64,000 nt of DNA from positions 116,522,062 through 116,586,061 of the forward strand of contig NC_134367.1 in NCBI RefSeq assembly GCF_035582795.1, given 5' to 3'. The stretch comes from Mycteria americana (lineage: Eukaryota; Chordata; Aves; Ciconiiformes; Ciconiidae). The stretch's first letter is position 1, and every line of letters begins with the position of its first letter. The notes under the pieces were generated by a model. It worked only from the letters and a program-made list of their open reading frames with translations. It did not search any database and had not been told where the DNA came from. A program made the translations under genes and the position numbers. This document shows positions 1-13,360 of the stretch, piece after piece.

Positions 1-3000
1 TGTGGCTGAACGTGTAGCCAAAGAAAGAACAGAAAGGATTGGACTCACTGTTGGATATCAGATCCGTCTAGAAAGTGTAAAGGTATATATGCTTTGTTTA
101 TTGGTTTTCGTTTCGTTCTATTAAAATGTGCTTAGTGCTTCTCTAGCGTACAGAATCTCTGCCCTCTATCTGCCATACAGTGAGATAAGCAAGTCTGTAT
201 CACCTATATTTTATATTATATTATGAAATATATTCTATATTTTATTTTATCTCAAGTTGCACAGTCCACTTTACAGAATGAGAGCGCAGTACTATGTCTT
301 GTATTGTTGTTTTGCTTTCTGTTGAGACAGGTGAAGGGGTCTGAGACTATGAGTAATACTTCTGTCCTCTGGAAGGCTACTGACTTCATTTCCACTTGTC
401 TCCATTTCCATTTGTCTCCCAAGTGGGGATTGAAGAGTACAGCTTCAGTCAGCCAGAAGGGGGGGTTGAATTCAAACTGCTGTGAAGTTTGGAAGTAAAA
501 TTTTGTCTATGTTGCAGCTGATTGCTCTTTCCAAGAACTATGTTAAAAAAAAGATTCACTAAATCTTTCTAGCAACAAGAGATCTGAGTTGTTTATCAGA
601 AAGCAACTTCCACAGGAAAAACAGTTCAGATTTTTTGTTTACCCCTTATAGTTAGCAATGTCCCTTGGTAAGAAGCAGATGCTCTTTTATTGCTCTTTAT
701 GCTCTTTAGAAGCAGATGCAAGTTTTAATCAAGAAAGAAAAATCATTCAGCCCATCTCCAGCAGGGATTGCTTGTTCCCTTTCTGTCAAACCTGGCACTC
801 TAGCTGAAACCGAAATACATATTCTCTTTGCGCTATGTTAAGTTGCACAAATTCAACTGAATGCTTTGTCTTACCATTCAAGTCCTCAGCTACCAGACTC
901 TTGTACTGCACTACTGGTGTGCTATTGAGAAGGCTGGAAGGAGATCTGACTTTGCAGGGAATCACACATGTTATTGTTGATGAAGTTCACGAAAGAACAG
1001 AAGAAAGGTAAATAATCTCTTATCCCATAAGCAAAATGAAGAAATATAGTCTGAAGGATAAAGGTGACTAAGGTGCAAGTAACTGAAGACAGACTTGTTG
1101 ATCCTGTGGCAGTAATGTAGGATGGTGGAAGGAGTCTGGTTTTAGGTTCTTGTCTTTGGGCAGTAGGAAGTTGTGTTGCAGCAACTTGCAAAGAAAGCAT
1201 GTCTCTTAAATTTCTATGCCTCCAATCTGCCATCACATTGCAATGGTGTTGAAAAGAGGTTTTGGATGGGGCTAGAGGGTTAAGTAACTTTTTAACCACA
1301 GTTGTCTGGTTCTTATTCTTCCCTTGTTTCAGCTTTTATCAAATACCCTAATTCTTCACATGCCCTTTTGAGAATTATTTCTATTGATGCAGGCTTCAGC
1401 GGAGCACCTGCAAGGGACGAGTGCTCACGTTTTCTTCCAGTCTATAGATTTTACTAGTTCTAGACAGTCTCATCCTACGCTGCTCCAGCCTCCTGCAGTT
1501 TTACCCCACTTACCTGCTGATGCCAGGCAAAAGATAATGTCTTTCAGTATCTCTCTAAACTAAGTGGCAAGGATCCTTTTCTTTGATGTTTTCCGTGTGA
1601 AACACTGCAATGCAGTGGGTTTTGAGGAGACTTTGACCTGTTATTCTACAGCTCAGATTATATTTTAGCCTCATAAAAGGGCTTGTATCTCTCAAGAATT
1701 CTTCTTCCTTCTCATCTAAAATCACTTCAAGCCAGTCCTCTAGGCATGCCACAAAAGCTATAAATATGTAGGGAAGAATACATTGAGCAGGGAAGAGTAG
1801 TTAAGTTCGAATAACTCTTCCAGTGAGGAAGAGGAGCAAAAAGGACTCATCTGTTACTTTGAGTTAATTTGTTATCTAATGTTCTTGTGTTGTCATTAAT
1901 GTAATTAATTTATAAGGTAGCTAGAGCTTTTTGTTGCATAAATGAATTTACCAAGTAATCCTGACACTCTAGTAAGGGACAACCAAAAAGTAAGCAGATT
2001 GCCTTCTGTTAATTTACTGCATTATTAGCCTCCAGCCATTCTGAGAAGCTCAAGTTTCTGTGCTGGTATCACTGTGCTATTGAAAACACCAGGAAGGTGG
2101 ACAGAATGGGGAGGAAAAAAGAGACTCTGGAAGTTAACACTAAAGAAATTCAAATGTCTTTTTGCTTGTTTTCTTCAGTGACTTCTTGCTGCTGGTTTTG
2201 AAGGATATAATGGTTCAGAGGCCAGACCTGCGCATTATACTAATGAGTGCCACCTTGAATGCAGAGCTTTTTTCTCAATATTTTCACTCCTGTCCAATTA
2301 TTAACATACCAGGTGAAAACCGTTCATTTTTATTATCTTGTCACATTCATTGTTTTAGGGGTTTGTTTTCAGTACTTCTGCTTGTGAAATGTTTCTCAAT
2401 TCAAGTGCAAGGGGCTAATTTGCAAAGTGGCAAGATGAGGATTTGTACAAGAACTGTGATTCCAAGGGCTTAGAAGGAAAGACCAATGAGCTTTAGGAGA
2501 GAGAAGACTTGGAAATGGAGCCTTTTTTGTGCTGTGTCTGTACCAGCAGAATTTCCTTCCCCAAAAGACAAAAATGACATGGCGTGCATGGTGTTCCCTG
2601 AGCTAGTTTCACCACAGCTGAAGACTCTTCTCTATCATTGTGAAAAAGAAGCAGTGAGAGGATCCAGGTGGATGTGTACACTTTAGCCAAATGTGCCTTT
2701 TAAATTGCTAAGTTATTACACGGAGCATGACAGAAACACGTAGCCTCATGGATATGTTTCTGTAAATGTATCAGCTCTTCTCTGACTGTGTAAGTGCATG
2801 TTACCAAACCATGCTCGGACAGCATCCACTTTTTGTCCTAGACAGAAATTGTGTTGAAGAGTGCAGTCTGAATGAGAGCTGTGAAGCCAGTGTATGACAT
2901 AATAACCTGTGTGAAATGATAACCATCTTCTTTTTCCTCTTTTCTGTGTGTCGTGTGGCATGCAGATTTATTCTCATGTTTCCTTCTAGGTCGAACATTT

Positions 3001-6000
3001 CCTGTGGATCAGTTTTTTCTGGAAGATGTGATTGCAATGACAAGGTATGAAATTGCCAAACATTCTCAGATGTATTTGGCCTTTGAGGTTGCACTATTGA
3101 CCTTGAGACTGCAATAGTTCTGTGCATAGATTTAAAAATTAAATGCTCTCAAATCTCCCCCATCACATGCAGTCTTGGAGTTCTACTAAAGCACTGACTT
3201 TAAACCATACTTCTTATACTGCAATGGGGTCTAGGATCTCATGCCAAAACAAGCCTTTCTGCATCAGATACCACATAAGCACTCAAGAAAACGTGAGCTT
3301 TGCCATGAAGAGTCTGTCAGTGCTTGTGTTTTACCTGTTTCAGTGGTGGTCAGACATTGGCAAGCAAAATAAATTTGAAGGTAGATTTCAGCACTGAAGG
3401 TGAAAAATGCAGGATACCAAACAATTCCTTTTTGTCAGCCCTACCTTGCAGCTCAGGTACCAGATTCCTGTTACCATTTGTAGTTACTGGAGAGACACAG
3501 CAGCTCAGATATTCCAGATAGTAAATTGATCAGCTATTGTAAATTACTTGCGCATCATTGCTCTGAGCTGCCCACTTAGCTGTCGATCAAGTTTGCAGTC
3601 CTAGTCTTTCGCATCACAGCTTTTAAAAGGCTAACATCCCAATATGCAAGGACACCTTGACCTTGATACTGTCTATGGTTTTGCAACCCACTTATACAAG
3701 TTCCTCTCAGATTTATATATAAATATTTTTGATACCCTATCTCTGTAGCTAATTATTAGAAGGAAACTGTTAGGCTTCTTTCCATGCCACTAAATGTTCT
3801 TCTGCTGTTCAGGTATGTTTTAGAGGACAGTAGTCCCTACAGGCGCAAGACAAAGCAAGAAAACAAACAGAATGGAAGACACAAAAGAACTGCATTTGAA
3901 GAAGTAGAGGAGGACTTGAGACGTGCTGGCATTCTGGAAGGCACTGACACAGTTGTCAGAGATTCAGACCCAGACCAAAAATTAACTCTGAAGCAGCTCC
4001 TTACACGATATAAAGGTGAGCTCCTTCTTAAATCTAATAAATTGGCATATAGCATTTGCCAGCCAACATGGTATGTTAGCATATAATATTGTATATTGAA
4101 TGCATCTATATAATTCAGAGTTTTGTACTTGTGAAGTTAAGCAGGTCACTACTTCTAGATGAGATCAGAAACTTCCTGCCAGCTTAAAAAAAAAAAAAAA
4201 AAAAGAGAACCCATTGTTCTCTTAAACTAGAACAAACATCTTGGCGGAAAACAGTTCTTAGCATCTGAAAATGGACAGTTTTCAGCTACTATCTGTTTCC
4301 ATCCCTTTTCAGATGCCTTGTTAATTCCACTTTCTTCTCTGTATCTGTTCTTGCTGGAGCAGCTTTACTTAAAGCACAGCATGTATCTGCCCATTTCAAG
4401 GAGGTCATTTCAGCATGACAAGCCCACCTCGAGAAATTCAGTCACTCTGAATGGCTTAATAAGAGAGGCAGACCTTTCCGTGAATTTCCCATTCTGTCAT
4501 CATCAAAATCCTCCTTGTGCTTAGTTCTGAAGAGTTTCTCCCCGCATACCCTTATGGTGAGCTCCACAGTGGTATCGAGTGAGAGCCATTGCTTAAAAGC
4601 TTCGGTTTCCTGCTAGGCAGTTACCATCTCAGAAGAGTAAGGGAATCTGGGTGTCTTTTTGAGTTGGTGTAAGAAACATTGGAAGGGAGAAGAGACACCT
4701 TGAGAAGGTTGCCCTGGAGATATCTGTAAGTGGCCATATGAAGGCTTTCAGCTCCTCTTGCCACTAGTATGTGTGCATGTCATTCTGCTAGTAGATGAAT
4801 CCTGGTCTAGGCTGTGCACAGGGCAGATGTCAGCCCCAGTAAGGCATGAGAAAGGAAGGGAAGAGCTGAAACAGAGAAAGGCATGGAAGGGGGAATGTGC
4901 CGCATTGAGTCACTTACGGAGCTACCTCTGTCTGGTTTAAGCCAGATGCTGTTTAAACCGAGGTGGTGTTGGTTGTGCAGCCACACTGGTTCAATGCATC
5001 CAGCAGAAGTTTTTTACAAGAGATGGACTTACTGTGTGTTTTATTTCTTTTTCCCCAGGGGTTAACAAGACAGTGTTGAAAACAATGTCTGTCATGGACT
5101 TGGACAAAGTTAATCTGGAATTGATCGAAGCCTTGTTGGAGTGGATAGTTGGTGGCAGACATTCATACCCCCCAGGTAATCTCATTGTCCTTGAGAGATA
5201 AACAAAAGTAGATTCATGGAGGCTGTGTGCTTATAGACAGCCCAAAGCTAATGTTTCTGTAGTTCATGCAGAGTTTCTGTAGTTACTGACTATTTTTGAA
5301 AAAAATAAAGCTCTAGCTGAGCAACAAAGCCCCTGATGTACATGGGATGGGGAAAGTGAGAATTTTCTACTTTGGAAAGTCTTTGGTGAGGGACTGTTGC
5401 AGCCTGTGTGGTTTTTGTACAATAATTGCAAAACAGAGCTGAAGTTTTGACTTGGGCCTTCTGCACATTGATAAAATATCATGCTGTCCTTTCTGTTGAG
5501 TGATTTTTATTTTTTTTTTTAATTTTTTTTTTTAATCTATGTATATAGGTGCTGTGTTGATATTTTTGCCTGGTCTAGCAGAAATCAAGATGCTTTATGA
5601 GCAGCTCCAGTGTAATGCTCTTTTTAATAACAGGCATAGCAAGAGGTAAGGTGGAAAAGCTCCAAAACTATTGGTCTTTACCCATAAATAAAAGAGCCGT
5701 TTCCTGCACAAAGCCTGACTTTATCCAGGGATAAAGGTTATTAAATGTGTGAGAGAGCTTATGATATGAAGTTCTTGACTCCAGTCAGAGTAATTCCTTT
5801 TCTACTATCTTATTGGCTTGCTCTTTTTGTTTTTTCTCAACTCAGGAAGGTTAGTTATTGAAGTTCTCGGAGACCCTAGTGATGAAGGTTCTCCATTTTG
5901 TGCTCTGCATGATCCAGTGGACTGCTGAAAACTTCACCTCGGCCCTTGTTCTATTTCAGAATGTTTGCTGAGACACATTCAGTTGTGGTTGCATTTGGCC

Positions 6001-9000
6001 TTAGATTGTTACATGGAGATGTAATTGGATCTCCTTGACTAAACAGTTTTTACACAGATGTCTGTGGCAAGGTTAGTTGGAGTGATTTCTTCCAGTCTGG
6101 CATTATAAATGGCAGATTCTAGACTCTTCAAAAGAGGCAGAATTTTTGCTCAACTGTATTCTGAGACCTGTCCCTTCTGTAAACTTCTCCACTTTCCCTT
6201 AGAACATGTATCAGGAGTAGTGTGGCCAGCAGGACTGGGGAAGTGATTGTCCCCCTGTACGCAGCACTGGTGAGGCCGCACCTCAAATACTGTGTTCAGT
6301 TTTGGGCCCCTCACTACAAGAAAGACATTGAGGTGCTGGAGTGTGTCCAAAGAAGAGCAACGAAGCTGGTGAAGGGTCTAGAGCACAAGTCTTATGAGGA
6401 GCAGCTGAGGGAACTGGGGTTGTTTAGTCTGGAGAAAAGGAGGCTGAGGGGAGACCTTATCGCTCTCTACAACTACCTGAAAGGAGGTCGTAGCGAGGTG
6501 GGTGTTGGTCTCTTCTCCCAAGTAACAACGGATAGGACGAGAGGAAACAGCTTCAAGTTGCACCAAGGAAGGTTTAGATTGGATATTAGGAAAAATTTCT
6601 TCACCTAATGGGTTGTCAAGCATTGGAACAGGCTGCCCAGGGAAGTGGTTGAGTCAGCATCCCTGGAGGTATTTAAAAGACACGTAGACGTGGCACTCGG
6701 GGACATCGTTTAGTGGTGGACTTCGCAGTGGTAGGTTAGCAGTTGGACTCGATGATCTTAAGGGTCTTTTCCAATGTAAATGATTCTATGATTCTGTGTC
6801 TTAAAGGTGATATGGCAGAGAGGTTTGCTGGTTTTATATTGTTTTGAATGGCTGTGGGCAGTGTCTGGTACTAGTGAGGCAAAAGTGTGTGCAGACAGAT
6901 TGTTCCCAAGGGGGAAAAGGCTGGAGATGCACTGAGCATGCTGTCATATTGTCCTTCCAGGTGCGTTGTTTATCCACTTCATTCTTCACTGTCTAGTGAA
7001 GAACAACAGTCTGTGTTCCTCAGGCCTCCTGCAGGAGTTACCAAAATCATCATCTCTACAAATATTGCAGAAACATCTGTCACCATTGATGATGTGGTGT
7101 ATGTGATTGATTCTGGAAAAATGAAAGAGAAAAGGTACCGGGATTCATTCCTCAGGGCTTTGTGATCTGGGAAACTGCTCTATGCCTTGAGCTGCATACT
7201 TTAGCTTTCCAAAGAGCTGGGAAAAACTTAAAGGAACTTGATCTGCAGAAAGCTGCTGCAAGGCGGAAGATGCCAGCCTATACTCAGATCCAGCTGCAGG
7301 GGTGGGAATTGTGTCCATACAGAAGTTGGCAGCATCTGCCTGCTTGACCTCCAGCCTGTTCACTCTGCACTCATGAATATAAGCCTATTTCCTGCTCTCC
7401 TGTAGATACGACCCAAGCAAAGGAATGGAAAGTCTGGAAGACACGTTTGTGTCCAAGGCCAATGCTCTGCAAAGGAAAGGGCGAGCAGGCCGTGTAGCCT
7501 CAGGCGTCTGCTTTCATCTTTTCAGTAGCCATCACTATAACCATCAGCTTATAAAACAGCAGTTACCAGAAATACAAAGAGTGCCCTTGGAGCAGCTTTG
7601 TCTAAGGTGAGCTGTTGTTCCTGTATTGCCTGAAAAAGCCAGCATGCAGAATGCCCTTCCTCCACTGCAGGGAGCACCTAGAATGCCATTACCAAGGTCT
7701 TTAGTTTCCTCAGTGTTTTCTCACATTGTGAAACCAAGAAATTTGTTCTGGAGATCTAGGGCTCTGTTGGCTGGTTGCTTTGATCTTACTATCACATTGC
7801 CTCTGCATCCAGAACCCCCCCTAATCACACCCTCCACCAGTTCTCCCTGTCCTTCTTCACATTCCTTAGCTCTCATCTGATCCTAGGAAAAAGATATGGC
7901 TCTCGGATCTCTCATCACCAGAGAAGACAGTTGCATTCCTGTACATTTGTCCCTTTACACTGTAAACTCTCCTGCGGTGTTTCTGTGCAGCATAGTGCAG
8001 TAAAGCCACAACCTGGATCAAGCATGACCTTCATGCAAATACTAAATGAAAAGGCCCTCCTATCCCTGCTGCACACTGTGCGCCCCTTTGTACAAAAAGG
8101 AAGCCAAACAACACAATCATTTTTTTACAGTAAAAACTTTATTTTAAACCCTAGTGTGCTAAATAAGAATCTGTTCTTATGGACTCTCTAAGGTTGGATG
8201 AGGTACGCTGTCCCCCCCGTCGTCCCCCTCCATTATTTCACGTTGCTTCCTGACTTGAAATATGCGTTACAAGCCCTCTTCTAGGGAACATGTTCTTAGA
8301 AGCATGTTTTCTGTTGGTTTTTTGTTTTGGTTTAGTTTTATAAAGCTTGCTTTTTTGTCCTGTGTGTGGAACTAAGCTGCTTTTTTTTTTTTCTTTCTTT
8401 TTTCCTTTTTAATTTTATTTTCCCTCCTTAAGAATTAAGATTCTGGAGATGTTTTCTGCACAGAGTCTTCACTCTGTCTTATCACGACTAATTGAGCCCC
8501 CTAGAACTGAGTCTTTGCGAGCATCAAAGCTGCGACTACAAGACTTGGGAGCATTAACTCCAGATGAAAAGCTCTCCCCTCTGGGATATCACTTGGCTTC
8601 TCTGCCTGTTGATGTCAGGATTGGCAAGCTAATGCTGTTTGGCACCATCTTCCGCTGCCTGGATCCTGCACTAACTATAGCAGCCAGTCTGGCCTTTAAG
8701 TCGCCTTTTGTAAGTATTCTTAACTGTGTATCCCGCTTTGAAAGTGGTATGTTTTCATGAAGCAGCAAAATGCTGTTGTGACTTGCAGCGTACTACAGTT
8801 GAGTATTTTAATTCTCCTTTTTAGCCTACGTTGTTTATATGTTAATGCAGTGCTCATTTAAAAAGTCCAGTTATAAGCAGAAGACCAAAACCATGCAGCA
8901 GCGACAAGAATGTTATTTATATTATGAGTTAACAGTAGAAACAGAGTGGATATTAGTTTTAATTTGAACTAAGAAGTACAGCCAGTCCATTTTGTCCAAA

Positions 9001-12000
9001 TTTGGTGTAAAAATTGAAAATTAATTGTAATATAAGCAGCAGTTAGAAATAATTATGAAACAGTGATAACGATGAAGTTGACATGTCTGAGCTGTGAATG
9101 CAGAGTTCAGTTTGGATCTCAGTTTGTGTGTTTACTTTCACTTTGGCTTTTTGAATCAGCTGCTGTACTTACAGGTGCTCTTACTGTTGTTAATTGCAGT
9201 AGAAACTGCAATGTACAAACTTGCATGAAAAGTCAGACTTTCTTGAAGTTTTGATTGCTATCATTAGCAGTGCAAATAGTTTGTACTGAGGATAGTTGTG
9301 AAAGAATTGGAAATAGACTGTTCTAGTTATTTAATTGCATATCGTTTTCCATATGCTTATTGGGCATTTTCTACAGCATTTTTACTTCAAGTGCTGTAAG
9401 TTTCTATATGCTGGTATAGAATAACTTAAAGTCAGCTTTTTTAATGTCCTGAGTTCCTATCGCCTTCTCTCTCTCTCAGACCCAAGTGAATTTTAGACTT
9501 GCTGTGCTCTTATCTATTTTATTCTCATTTGATGAGCTTCAGCTCTGTTAACTTGGTAAGATTTGTCAGATGGTGTTTTTCATGTGGATCTTGGCATTCT
9601 GCAGCTGCAGAGAGGTTGGCCCAAAAATAAATATTTTCTGTGAGCTGGTCAATCACAAATTTACCTTTGGATCTCTTGTGGTTAGACAGGGCAATTGACT
9701 TAGGGGCTCTGCTGTTGACTAGGCATTTTTGGATGCCTCATATTTTCTGTTATCCATGGAGAAAATTTGCATTCTGACCTGTGAGCTGCTGTGAAAATAC
9801 CAAAGATTATGTGCCATGCAGCTCTCACAATGGCTTGTCTAAGTTGTGAGGGGAAGAACACACTTAATCTGTTACTGCCTGTCTAGGTGTCACCGTGGGA
9901 TAAAAGGGAAGAAGCAAACAAAAAGAAGTTGGAGTTTGCAGTAGGAAACAGCGACTACCTGGCTCTTCTCCAGGCCTATAAGGTGAGCTAAAGTTCAGTA
10001 CACTCTCTCAGAGGTTTGTAATGTGCTTCAAATTCAAGCCGAAATATTTCATTAAAGGTTTCCTCCCATCCTCTCAACTAGGGATGGTGTTTAAGTATCA
10101 AAGAGGGCCCTCAGGCAAGCTACAACTACTGCAGGGAGAACTTTCTGTCAGGAAGAGTTCTTCAGGTAAGTCAGTTTTTGTGGCCTTGCACAGGGCTGAG
10201 ACACTGGCAGAGTCCTAGTGATGAAAATAAGCAACTGGTGAAGACTCTCCTAGCTCTGTGTGGCACCCATCACAGCCCTTTGTCTGTTTGTAGGAAATTG
10301 CCAGTCTGAAACGGCAATTCACAGAATTGCTTTCTGACATTGGGTTTGTGAAGGAGGGATTAAGAGCCAGGGACATTGAGAAGAAGTGGTCCCAAGGAGG
10401 TGATGGCGTGTTGGATGCCACAGGAGAAGAGGTAATTCACAACATTTCAGTGCTCCAAAACGATGCTGCAGTCTTTCATTTGACCTGGGTGCCAGGTGGG
10501 CTCTAGACTGGTGGGCTTCTCACCGCAGCCTGGTGAGAAGCTTTGTAATTTTTAGCACAGGCTTTGTAATCTCACACTGGCAACAGTCACCTCCTACCTG
10601 CTCTATTCTTCTTCCCTGTACATCATACATGCTGATATTAGCCTCAATTGCGTGAGGCCTTATGTGCCCAGGAAGAACAAGCCCAGATGTGGAAGTGAGC
10701 TGAAACCTGCTCCTTTGAGACCGTGAAACAGTGCTGACTTGACACATTAGAAGTCAGCAAGTGGTGGAAAGGCACGGGTCTGACTCATGACCTGGCCTGA
10801 ATGTTGGGATTAGTGCCAACTAAGGTGGGAACAGAAGTACATTAAAGAGCAGGCAGTGAAATATTTCAGCATTGTGGACAATCTTCAGAAAGCAGTACCT
10901 CTGGAGCCAGAGATCTCCTAGGGCTGCATGATGAGGTAATAAGGGTTTGGTAGTTGTGGAGTCTCACTGTGCATTGGGACAACTTCTGCTTGCTTTCTCT
11001 CAGGGGCAAGCCGCTTTGTAGGCAGACATTAGGGAACAATCAGGTTCAGCACTAACTGCATCAAGAAGATAGTTGGTGGCCAGTTTGCTCCATTGAGTGG
11101 GGGGAACACAGCCCAGGTCTAGCCTGAGACCTTAGGAACTGTAACTGGTCCTCCCCTATAAAGCACAGTAGTGCAGCTATAAAAATAAACCAGTTTCAGG
11201 AATTCAATCATTCCAGAAGCAGGGCTTTACCTTTATAGATTTACCTGTAGAATACCTAATGCATGCATTAATTTCACAGGCAAATTCGAATGCAGAGAAC
11301 ATCAAGCTGATCTCAGCTATGTTGTGTGCTGCACTGTATCCCAATGTTGTCCAGGTAAAAGAATGCTTTTTCACTTTCCCTTCTGCTGTGTAGCATATCC
11401 ACACAGCCTGCTTTCAGTCTGGGCTGATTGTCGCAGCCTTGAGCCTGGCTTAGGTTGCCAATGCTTGCCAGGCAGCTGAGCTCCAGTTTGTATTGCTTGA
11501 GACTGCTGCTGTTCCTACAGGCTGATTTTAGTGTCACACAGAGCCAGCAGCAAATGTTCTTAAGAAGCTACTTTAAATTACAGCTTTTTAGAAGGCTGAG
11601 GTTACAAATGAACAGTTAGGGTTACAAATGAACAGACAGCACCTGGAGTGTAGTATCTGTCTCTAGTGACTTGACATGTTACTGTGTTGTAACTCATGCT
11701 ACTACTTGAGAATTTCTGTTTTTGATAAAATTAAAACATAAGTTAAAAAGGTTTTTTGGTATAGCAGATTTTTATAACTTTTTATCTTGCCATACAGGTG
11801 AAAAAGCCAGAGGGCAAATACCAGAAGACCAGTACAGGGGCGGTCAAAATGCAACCAAAAGCAGAAGAGCTGAAGTTTGTTACCAAAAATGATGGTTATG
11901 TTCACATTCATCCTTCATCTGTGAATTATCAGGTCAGGATTCTTTTTTTCTGTGAAGCATGCTCTTTTTCATAAAAGAAATCACCTTTGCTTGAGCAGTT

Positions 12001-13360
12001 GAGATTACAGTGAGGGTCCCTATTGATGTTTAAAAAAAAAATCTTCATGATTTTTAGAATTGTAAATAATGGTGCGTTCCTGAGTTAAGAGTTGGGCACA
12101 CAGTTAAACTGCAGCCTCTGGAATGGAATTAGCAGATGCAGTAACCCCCACAGTTCATGTTTTCTTAAGCTGCATCTGCAAACTTGCACACAAAAATGTT
12201 GCAGTTGCAAAGCTCCCCTGGCTTCTCCTCAGTATTGACTGAGATTGCATGCATGTGTGTAGCACCTTCATACATGTAGGTGACTTCTCCCTACCACCCT
12301 TCCCCAGGCTTTGTCTCTTCAGCTGAAATACTATTTATTGATAAATAATTCAGGGACATGCTCTGGTTTGTTTCTTTGTGGGTCCTCAAACACTGAAGTT
12401 AATTTCCTTTCCAGCTTAATAGCTAATACTTAGATAAAAGCTCCTGTCTCTCTGCCATGATATATGGTAATATTTGTCTCGTGAAGTCTGTCTCCGTATT
12501 TGATGATTCATTGCTTTTCCAGGATATAAATTACTTGCTTTAAAAAAGTGGGGTTTTTAATCATTAACCACATATTGGGGTTACAAAGGCTTTGAACTGT
12601 TCATCACTCTCGCTTTGAAAGAGCATAACAAACGTGCACATGAAAATGTCCTTAGCATGAAATGGAGAACCTGGGGCCTTGAGGCAACATTGATGAATTA
12701 GCTGATTTCTCACATGCTCACTGCAAAGGGGGAAGGAGCAAGGGCCTGGCAGCTCTTACAGGTCAGAGGGAGTCTGTTAGTTAGTCATGCAGGTGCATTT
12801 TAGGCACATTTGCTGTTCTTTGCAGCCGTAGAAGTTGTGTGGAAGAGGCAGGCAGGCCCATATTTGCCTGAGCAGGTAGGAAGAAATGTGGCACTTTAAC
12901 AAGGATGTTGTATACGTATTCCAGACTAGGCACTTTGAGAGCCCCTACCTGGTGTATCATGAGAAAATCAAGACCAGCCGCGTGTTCATTCGAGACTGCA
13001 GTATGGTGTCAGTGTACCCACTGGTCCTGCTTGGAGGTGGGCAGGTTCACATGCAGCTGCAGAAAGGAGAATTCGTCATTTCTCTTGATGATGGGTGGAT
13101 ACGGTTCGTGGCTGCCTCTCACCAGGTAAGGAAAAGGAGGGATGTGCTTGTGTTTAGAATGGAGGAGATGCATTTCATGAGCTTTACACTCACCTCTGTG
13201 TTTTACCATGTGTTAGGTAGCTGAGCTGGTGAAAGAGCTGCGCTGTGAACTAGATCAGCTGCTGCAGGATAAAATCAAGAATCCCAGCATGGATTTATGC
13301 ATGTGCCCCCGTGGATCTCGGATCATCAGTATGATTGTAAAGCTTGTGACCACGCAGTAA
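1..13360 (+). CDS. DHX57: DHX57, putative ATP-dependent RNA helicase, C-terminal 17 exons (5' part outside window)
   Basis: DEAH-family RNA helicase of the DHX29/DHX36/DHX57 group. Exons read from splice sites: 1-82, 883-1007, 2179-2312, 2990-3044, 3813-4015, 5059-5175, 5549-5645, 6961-7134, 7406-7606, 8433-8709, 9887-9982, 10082-10165, 10294-10431, 11280-11354, 11798-11932, 12925-13125 and 13217-13360. All introns are GT-AG and phases join without a break, giving 778 residues and a TAA at 13358. Visible motifs are GYQIRLE (Ib), DEVH (II), SAT (III), TNIAETS (V) and QRKGRAGR (VI), then the winged-helix, ratchet and OB-fold region. The protein ends KLVTTQ, as remembered for human DHX57 (about 1,390 aa). 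The N-terminal UBA and CCCH-finger part and Walker A lie upstream of base 1. No disabling change is seen. Its cellular role is poorly known; helicase activity is inferred from the family. Confidence 0.96.
883..2312 (+). CDS. DHX57: DHX57 exons with helicase motifs II and III (end of RecA1 domain)
   Basis: Two exons, 883-1007 and 2179-2312, joined in phase 2 (AG|T). The first carries DEVH, the Walker B / DEAH-box motif that binds Mg-ATP and drives hydrolysis, at 979-990, followed by ERTEE. The second carries MSAT (motif III), which couples hydrolysis to unwinding. DEVH in place of DEAH is what I recall for DHX57. The intron between them (1008-2178) shows no gene. Exon 2990-3044 continues with [14 protein letters not shown], at the RecA1/RecA2 boundary. 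Confidence 0.93.
5059..7606 (+). CDS. DHX57: DHX57 exons encoding the RecA2 helicase domain
   Basis: Exons 5059-5175, 5549-5645, 6961-7134 and 7406-7606. In order they encode [14 protein letters not shown], the motif IV region [11 protein letters not shown], the strand [10 protein letters not shown], motif V with [20 protein letters not shown] and motif VI with QRKGRAGR, whose arginines contact the ATP gamma-phosphate in DEAH helicases. The third intron (5646-6960) contains a CR1 insertion ending about 160 bp before exon 6961. That exon still has a clean acceptor with a pyrimidine stretch (gtccttccag). Confidence 0.93.
6208..6798 (+). mobile_element. CR1 LINE, 5'-truncated copy (reverse-transcriptase C-terminus plus 3' UTR)
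   Basis: The + strand carries an intact-looking stretch of the CR1 reverse-transcriptase C-terminus at 6222-6608 ([15 protein letters not shown] and [17 protein letters not shown] are characteristic). A 3' UTR follows with 'aggctgcccagggaagtggt' and 'gactcgatgatctta', ending in the CR1 tail tgattctatgattctgtg at 6781-6798. It is truncated at the 5' end, as most CR1 copies are, and lies in the DHX57 intron between exons 5549 and 6961 in the same orientation. CR1 is the dominant LINE of birds, which supports an avian source. The 5' edge is approximate. Confidence 0.95.
8433..13360 (+). CDS. DHX57: DHX57 exons encoding winged-helix, ratchet (HA2) and OB-fold region
   Basis: Nine exons. Exon 8433-8709 encodes the winged helix and the start of the ratchet domain ([28 protein letters not shown]). 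Exons 9887-9982 and 10082-10165 continue with [16 protein letters not shown] and [16 protein letters not shown]. Exons 10294-10431 and 11280-11354 lead to [16 protein letters not shown]. Exons 11798-11932, 12925-13125 and 13217-13360 form the OB-fold and the C-terminus ([40 protein letters not shown]). All junctions keep frame. OB-folds of this family contact the 3' part of the bound RNA; that role is inferred from relatives. Confidence 0.93.
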